64,000 bases of DNA from Gammaproteobacteria bacterium Milos-ODIII6. GTDB taxonomy: Bacteria; Pseudomonadota; Gammaproteobacteria; Chromatiales; Chromatiaceae. The notes under the pieces are model-generated. The model saw only the letters and a list, made by a program, of their open reading frames with translations. It did not search any database and was not told the origin of the DNA. Positions within the stretch are counted from its first letter, which is position 1. Each line of letters begins with the position of its first letter. Position numbers and translations under genes: made by a program. Shown here piece after piece: positions 59,839 to 64,000 of this stretch. The DNA lies in the NCBI GenBank assembly GCA_029228645.1, contig JAPTHR010000002.1:62001-126000 (forward strand), in the 5' to 3' direction.

Positions 59839-60840
59839 TCACAGGGTTTCCGCCACCATCCCGACAATGTCCATCATCCGGTTCACGTAGCCCCATTCGT
59901 TGTCGTACCAGGCGTAGATCTTGACCTGGGTGCCATCGACCACCAGGGTGGAGAGGGCGTCCACCACCGACGAGCGCGGGTCATTCACATAGTCGACCGA
60001 GACCAGCGGTCGCTCCTCGTAACCCAGGATGCCGCGCAGTTCGCCTTCGGACGCCTCTTTGAACAGGGCATTGATCTCCTCCGCGCTGACCGGCCGGCCC
60101 GCCTCGAAGACGAAGTCGGTCAGCGAGGCATTCAGCAGGGGCACGCGCACCGCATGCCCATTCAACTTGCCCTCCAGTTCGGGAAAGATGCGCGTGATCG
60201 CGCGCGCCGAACCGGTGGTGGTCGGGATCAGCGACTGCCCGCAGGCGCGCGCCCGGCGCAGGTCCTTGTGACCGCGATCGACGATCGTCTGGGTGTTGGT
60301 GATATCGTGGATCGTGGTCATGCTGCCGTGCACGATACCGACCCGCTCGTGCATCACCTTGACCACCGGTGCGAGGCAGTTGGTGGTGCAGGATGCCGCG
60401 GTGACCCGGTGGTGCTTGGCCGGATCGTACAGGCCTTGGTTGATCCCGTAGACGATATTCAGGGCGCCATCGGTGGGTGCGGCCACCACGACCTTTTTCA
60501 CGCCCTGCCTGAAATAGGCCTGCAGGTTCTCGGGCTGCTTGTGATGGCGGCCAGTGGCCTCGATCACGATATCGCAACCGGACCAGTCGACCGCATCGAT
60601 GGTGGCCTCACTGGTATGCCGGATCGGCCGATCGGCGATGATCATCCGGCCCTCCCCGGCGCGGCAGTCGACATCCCAGGTGCCATGCACGGAGTCGAAC
60701 TGACACAGGTGCGCCGAGCCGGCCGCATCGCAGGCGATTTCATTGACCCGGATCACCTCGAAGCCTTCCCGCTTCCACCCGGCGCGCAGACCGAGCCGCC
60801 CCATGCGGCCGAACCCATTGATACCCACCTTGATACTCAT
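59839..60840 (-). CDS. ArsJ-associated glyceraldehyde-3-phosphate dehydrogenase
   Basis: A 333-residue GAPDH: Rossmann start [11 protein letters not shown], catalytic Cys151 in [12 protein letters not shown], His in the [13 protein letters not shown] segment, and C-terminal [11 protein letters not shown]. In this context it would use arsenate in place of phosphate on glyceraldehyde-3-phosphate to form the unstable 1-arseno-3-phosphoglycerate exported by ArsJ. The start ATG at 60840 has AAGGAG 6 nt upstream; a second ATG at 60843 is adjacent. A 168-bp gap separates it from arsJ. Confidence 0.95.
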   Translation of the reverse strand: MSIKVGINGFGRMGRLGLRAGWKREGFEVIRVNEIACDAAGSAHLCQFDSVHGTWDVDCRAGEGRMIIADRPIRHTSEATIDAVDWSGCDIVIEATGRHHKQPENLQAYFRQGVKKVVVAAPTDGALNIVYGINQGLYDPAKHHRVTAASCTTNCLAPVVKVMHERVGIVHGSMTTIHDITNTQTIVDRGHKDLRRARACGQSLIPTTTGSARAITRIFPELEGKLNGHAVRVPLLNASLTDFVFEAGRPVSAEEINALFKEASEGELRGILGYEERPLVSVDYVNDPRSSVVDALSTLVVDGTQVKIYAWYDNEWGYVNRMMDIVGMVAETL

Positions 60841-60859
60841 CATCGACTCCTTACGTGTT

Positions 60860-61201
60860 TCACTCGCAACCCTGCCGCCTGCCGTTTTTCTCCAGGCGTC
60901 GTACGTCACGGGCATATGGCTGGCGTTCGCGTGCCCCTCGCAGCAGCGCCTGTAACAGCTCCTGGACCCAGTCCGAGAGGTCCGGATCGATGCGGTAGTG
61001 CACCCATTGACCCGCGCGCCGGTCGACCACCAGGCCGGCCTCGCGCAATAGCGCAAGCTGGCGCGAAACCCGCGGCTGCACGAGTTGCAGCGTCGTGGCC
61101 AGGTCGCAGACGCATAACTCGCCCGCGACCGAGAGCAGCACCACGATGCGCAGCCGGGTGTCGTTGGACAGAGCGGAAACAAGTTGCAGGGGATCCGTCA
61201 T
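60860..61201 (-). CDS. arsR: ArsR-family arsenic-responsive repressor
   Basis: A 113-residue winged-helix repressor. [20 protein letters not shown] contains the As(III)-binding CxC in the DNA-recognition region (C30, C32), the classical ArsR-type site; the recognition helix is [14 protein letters not shown]. The start is taken as ATG 61201; ATG 61204 and 61228 are alternatives. It heads the arsR-gap-arsJ transcription unit and would be relieved by arsenite. Confidence 0.9.
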   Translation of the reverse strand: MTDPLQLVSALSNDTRLRIVVLLSVAGELCVCDLATTLQLVQPRVSRQLALLREAGLVVDRRAGQWVHYRIDPDLSDWVQELLQALLRGARERQPYARDVRRLEKNGRRQGCE

Positions 61202-61210
61202 CATACGGCG

Positions 61211-61236
61211 CAATATATCATTATCCATATATATCG
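61211..61236 (-). promoter_or_regulatory. Candidate ArsR operator
   Basis: CAATATAT (61211-61218) and ATATATCG (61229-61236) form an imperfect inverted repeat with a 10-bp spacer, immediately upstream of arsR in a locally AT-rich patch. ArsR binding to such AT-rich palindromes is known for the family; placement here is inference. Confidence 0.45.
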
Positions 61237-61387
61237 AAAATGAAATTTTTATGACCGCGTATCGGCTATCTCCCGGCCCCGGAAACACCACGGCGATAGG
61301 CGACGATTCGAGGGGATGCGCGGCGCCAAGAACGCTTATGATCCCCGGTTCGGCGGCCCCACCGCGCCACTTGCAACCGCTATTCGC

Positions 61388-61681
61388 ATGAGTGACATCA
61401 CCGTCTGGATCATCGTGATCGCCTTCTACGCGCCGCTGCATTACCTGCTGCCGGTGCTGTTCCTGTTCATCACCGGGAAGGAGTCCGAGACGGTGCGCAA
61501 GCGCCTCATCCGCAGCGCGGTGATCGACGCCAGCCTTTCAATGGTAGCGGCCTTCGTGGTCGCCATCGTGCTGGTGCAGCTGGGCTGGATCGGCGCAGCG
61601 ATGCTGGTCCTGCTGGCTTCGATGCTCTTGCCGTTCGCACGCATCCTGCGTCACCGCAAGGAGATCACCTCCGGCGCCTGA
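61388..61681 (+). CDS. Small hydrophobic membrane protein of unknown function, 97 aa
   Basis: Three predicted membrane helices (about 3-28 with a charged break at TGKESETVRKRLIRS, then 47-68 and 70-85) and a basic end (RILRHRKEITSG). No family recognised. The ATG at 61388 starts MSDITVWIIVIAFYAP; an upstream in-frame start gives a non-hydrophobic N-terminus and is less likely. It is divergent from arsR and convergent with the peptidase. Confidence 0.6.
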   Translation: MSDITVWIIVIAFYAPLHYLLPVLFLFITGKESETVRKRLIRSAVIDASLSMVAAFVVAIVLVQLGWIGAAMLVLLASMLLPFARILRHRKEITSGA

Positions 61682-61709
61682 GGCGCTCGCCCATGCCGGC
61701 GGTCGTGCC

Positions 61710-63710
61710 TCACAGGTCGCGCGCAAGCTTCGACCAGGGGTTGTCCGGAACCGCCTTGAGGCGATTGCTGCCCGTGGCAGCATCGAAGACCAGCACACCA
61801 TAGGATCCGTAATGCGGCAGCTTGCGCGCAAGCGCATCGATCAGCGCCGCGCTATCCGCTCCAATGAAGCCGGTGCTGATGCCGCGCGCATCGGTGCTCA
61901 CCCGCACCACGGCATGCTCGTCCCTGGTCCAGTCCCGACCCTCTGCCGAGAGCGCCCCGGCCGCGAGCTGGAAGCCGCCGTCGCTCAGGCGCGTGGGGTC
62001 AAAATCGCGGTTGTCCCAACCCAGCAGGAGACGGTTGTCACGCGCGGGTATCGATGCCAGCTCGCTGTCGTCGATGATCTTCAGATTGGCGTAGCGTCGT
62101 TTCCAGGCCTCCGCGAGGCGCTTCCAAGCGCGCCGCTGCTCGTTCGGCGCCTCACTGGGGAGCACCAGCCAGGTCGCGCCACCGAACAACTGGCTCAGCA
62201 CCGGCGGTTGTTCACTGGGATCGAGACGGCGCAGCACGTCGTAGTCGGGGTCGATGCGCAGGCGCTTCGGCTTGCCATCCAGGGAGAATCCGAAACGCCG
62301 TTCACTCCGGTCGAGCCGAAGCGTATGGCGTAGCGTCGTGCCGTCATCCAGCTCTACGACGAGGGGTACGTCGAGATCGAATGCCGGTACCGCATCCTGG
62401 CCGAGGGACAGTTCGAGGCGGTGGCCAGCATCCTGCGGGCGCGCGAGCACATCCTTCAGGATCAGGCCTGGCGCGCCCTCGCGCTGCAGCCAGGGAAGAA
62501 AGCGTTCCTCGAGATCCGGACGCTCGCCGATGATGGCCCGCAGCGCGTCGACAAAACCGATACGCTGGAAGCGATGCCGCTGCCAGAGCCTGCGCAACCC
62601 CGCATCGAAGGCCTCGTCTCCAAGCGCGCGTCGCAGCATGTGAAAAAACATCAGCGACTTGCTGTAACCGACCGATTGGGTGTCCTCGTTATGGCGGCTG
62701 ACGAATGCCAACAGCGGCATATCCGCGCCCCGGGCCGCGTAGTTGCTGTAGCGCTGCAGCGCACGCAGCCGGTACTGGGCCCCACCGCCCTCGCGCTCCT
62801 TCATCCAGTGATCCGCGAGGTAGGCGGTCAAGCCCTCGCTCCAGTTGCCGGCGCGGTAATCGACCCAGATGCCGTTACCGAACCAGTTGTGCAGGATTTC
62901 GTGCGGCAAGGACGTGTAGGGAATGAACGGCAGGCGCAGCACCTGCGAACCGAGCAGGGTGAACGAGGGCATGCCCAGGCCGGTCGGCCAGCGATTCTCC
63001 ACCACCGCAAACTTGGCGAAGGGATAGCGGCCAATCAGGTCGCTGTAGTGATCGATGTACTCTCCCAGCAGGGCGAGGTAACGCCCGGCCAGCGCCGGGT
63101 CGTCCTGCAACAGCCACACGGACAGGTCGATGTCGCCGTGCCGCCGCTGGTGCAGGGTGTAGGGTCCGCTGATCAGGTAGAGATCGTCGTGCGGCTTTTC
63201 GCTCTGCCAGGTCACCCCGCCGGGCTGCGCCTCGCGTCGCCCCGCGCTCAACAGCTTCCAGCCCTCGGGTTCGCTGGCGTGCATTCTGAACGAGGTGATC
63301 AGCTCGTCGTTCAACGGATACCACGCGGAGCTGCCATCCAGATAGACGCCCTGTGGCGACAGGTCACCCTGTGGCATGCCGCCGTGCCCGCGGGTACGCG
63401 CGAACAATGGAACCCCCTCGTAGCGCAAGGTAACCTGCCGCAGCGGCTGTGCGAAGGTCAGGCGATAGCGCGACTGCAGCGGTCCGGTTTCCACCTCGAA
63501 GGCCAGCGACCCCGACAGGTGGATGCGGAAGCCGGCGTTCAGGACGAAAGACAGGCTTTTGCGGGGTTCTTCGAAACCGATGCGGTCGGTTACGATCAGT
63601 TCGCCCGATTCCGGATGAAGCTCGACCTGCATGTCGTGCGCCAGACCGGCAGTCGCCGGTCCGACGGAAACCAATAGCAGGAAAGCAATGAAAGCCTTGA
63701 CCCTTCGCAT
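61710..63710 (-). CDS. M1-like zinc metallopeptidase, exported
   Basis: A 666-residue protein with a signal peptide (MRRVKAFIAFLLLVSVGPAT, cleavage near AGLA). The N-terminal beta domain is followed by a thermolysin-like domain with HEILH (H270-H274, E271 catalytic), the third Zn ligand E292 in GNWSEGLTAYLADHW, and SVGYSKSLMFFHMLRRALGD. The spacing HEXXH-x17-E is one shorter than classical M1, as in a subgroup of M1-like proteins. Probably a periplasmic aminopeptidase-like enzyme. The start ATG at 63710 lies inside the divergent ChaN gene 5' end. Confidence 0.85.
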   Translation of the reverse strand: MRRVKAFIAFLLLVSVGPATAGLAHDMQVELHPESGELIVTDRIGFEEPRKSLSFVLNAGFRIHLSGSLAFEVETGPLQSRYRLTFAQPLRQVTLRYEGVPLFARTRGHGGMPQGDLSPQGVYLDGSSAWYPLNDELITSFRMHASEPEGWKLLSAGRREAQPGGVTWQSEKPHDDLYLISGPYTLHQRRHGDIDLSVWLLQDDPALAGRYLALLGEYIDHYSDLIGRYPFAKFAVVENRWPTGLGMPSFTLLGSQVLRLPFIPYTSLPHEILHNWFGNGIWVDYRAGNWSEGLTAYLADHWMKEREGGGAQYRLRALQRYSNYAARGADMPLLAFVSRHNEDTQSVGYSKSLMFFHMLRRALGDEAFDAGLRRLWQRHRFQRIGFVDALRAIIGERPDLEERFLPWLQREGAPGLILKDVLARPQDAGHRLELSLGQDAVPAFDLDVPLVVELDDGTTLRHTLRLDRSERRFGFSLDGKPKRLRIDPDYDVLRRLDPSEQPPVLSQLFGGATWLVLPSEAPNEQRRAWKRLAEAWKRRYANLKIIDDSELASIPARDNRLLLGWDNRDFDPTRLSDGGFQLAAGALSAEGRDWTRDEHAVVRVSTDARGISTGFIGADSAALIDALARKLPHYGSYGVLVFDAATGSNRLKAVPDNPWSKLARDL

Positions 63711-64000
63711 CGTACTGATCCTTTCTTCCGGCCTGTTGAGCAATGCCTGCGCCGTGACCACCGTCGAGCAGCCGGCACAGACGCACGGCGGCAATTCCCT
63801 GGTGCTGGCGACCGCCAGCAGTCCCAGCGTCGAGCAGGTCCTGCAATCGCTGAACGGCGAACGCCTGATCTACGTCGGCGAGACCCACACCCGCTACGCG
63901 GACCACATGCTACAGCTATCGGCGTTGCGCGCCCTCCCCGCTGACCAGGTCGCGCTCGGGGTCGAATGGTTCCAGGCACGCTTTCAGCCGGCGCTGGACG
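63688..64000 (+). CDS. ChaN family lipoprotein (partial, C-terminus outside window)
   Basis: The first 104 codons: MKALTLRIVLILSSGLLSNA followed by Cys, a lipobox-like site (SNAC, slightly atypical), then ERLIYVGETHTRYADHMLQL and QVALGVEWFQARFQPALD, the signature of ChaN/DUF399 haem-binding lipoproteins. Ribosome site GCAGGAAAGC just upstream of the ATG. Its 5' end overlaps the divergent peptidase gene by 23 bp. Role in haem or iron handling is family knowledge. Confidence 0.85.
   Translation, partial: MKALTLRIVLILSSGLLSNACAVTTVEQPAQTHGGNSLVLATASSPSVEQVLQSLNGERLIYVGETHTRYADHMLQLSALRALPADQVALGVEWFQARFQPALD

Overview
The window is a GC-rich bacterial chromosome segment, densely coded and with many ATGA/GTGA stop-start overlaps. 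The gmk-yicC-rph-rdgB order, the Rep helicase, the complete ccmABCDEFGHI (System I) set, the MSHA-type pilus genes and the Pseudomonas-like REP sequences all point to a gammaproteobacterium. A Chromatiales-like or sulfur-oxidiser lineage is my inference from gene content; no marker here fixes the genus. No prophage, CRISPR array, plasmid function or rRNA was seen.

Region 1 (1-11.3 kb) is housekeeping: guanylate kinase (cut by the window edge), the YicC endoribonuclease, a small Ser/Thr kinase, RNase PH, the RdgB/HAM1 nucleotide pyrophosphatase, a double-hotdog protein that appears frameshifted, a small cNMP-binding protein, a DUF2782 protein, a 164-bp palindromic MITE-like element, a LOG-family protein, a beta-hydroxyacid dehydrogenase, Rep helicase, a two-haem periplasmic cytochrome c and a Crp/Fnr regulator. 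Region 2 (11.6-18.7 kb) is one operon for cytochrome c maturation. Region 3 (18.9-27.5 kb) is a complete nine-gene V/A-type rotary ATPase operon (H/G-C-I-K-F-E-A-B-D), which is uncommon in this bacterial class.

Region 4 (27.6-49.8 kb) is the most distinctive part: about 22 kb, all on the minus strand, encoding an MSHA-like type IV pilus mixed with signalling genes. Reading with transcription it has four minor-pilin-like genes, including one with six Ca-type Asp repeats and a 1539-residue pilin-anchored protein (two DNRLRE-like domains, three homologous ~200-residue repeats, LamG, C-terminal jelly-roll-like domain). These are followed by a histidine kinase and CheY-like receiver, a GAF/degenerate-GGDEF/EAL protein, an assembly ATPase with an N-terminal STAS domain and two MshEN c-di-GMP motifs, the inner-membrane platform protein, the major pilin, an HDOD protein, a membrane diguanylate cyclase, PilM/PilN/PilO-like alignment proteins, an MshK-like protein and the MshL secretin. 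A c-di-GMP synthase, a likely c-di-GMP phosphodiesterase and a predicted c-di-GMP-binding motor in one gene line suggest local c-di-GMP control of the pilus. The STAS fusion adds a possible second input.

Region 5 (49.8-53.6 kb) is a repeat-rich interval. Palindrome-plus-hairpin repeat modules occur in the same order at both ends and enclose a DUF559 endonuclease-like gene, tRNA-Arg(CCG) with broken 5' and 3' copies on either side, a run of five hairpins, REP sequences and nhaA with a structured leader. Region 6 (53.6-64 kb) holds an MMPL/RND transporter fused to a cNMP-binding domain with a secreted partner, two unknown small genes, an arsenate-resistance set (arsR, ArsJ-associated GAPDH, arsJ), a small membrane protein, an M1-like metallopeptidase and the start of a divergent ChaN-family lipoprotein gene that overlaps it.
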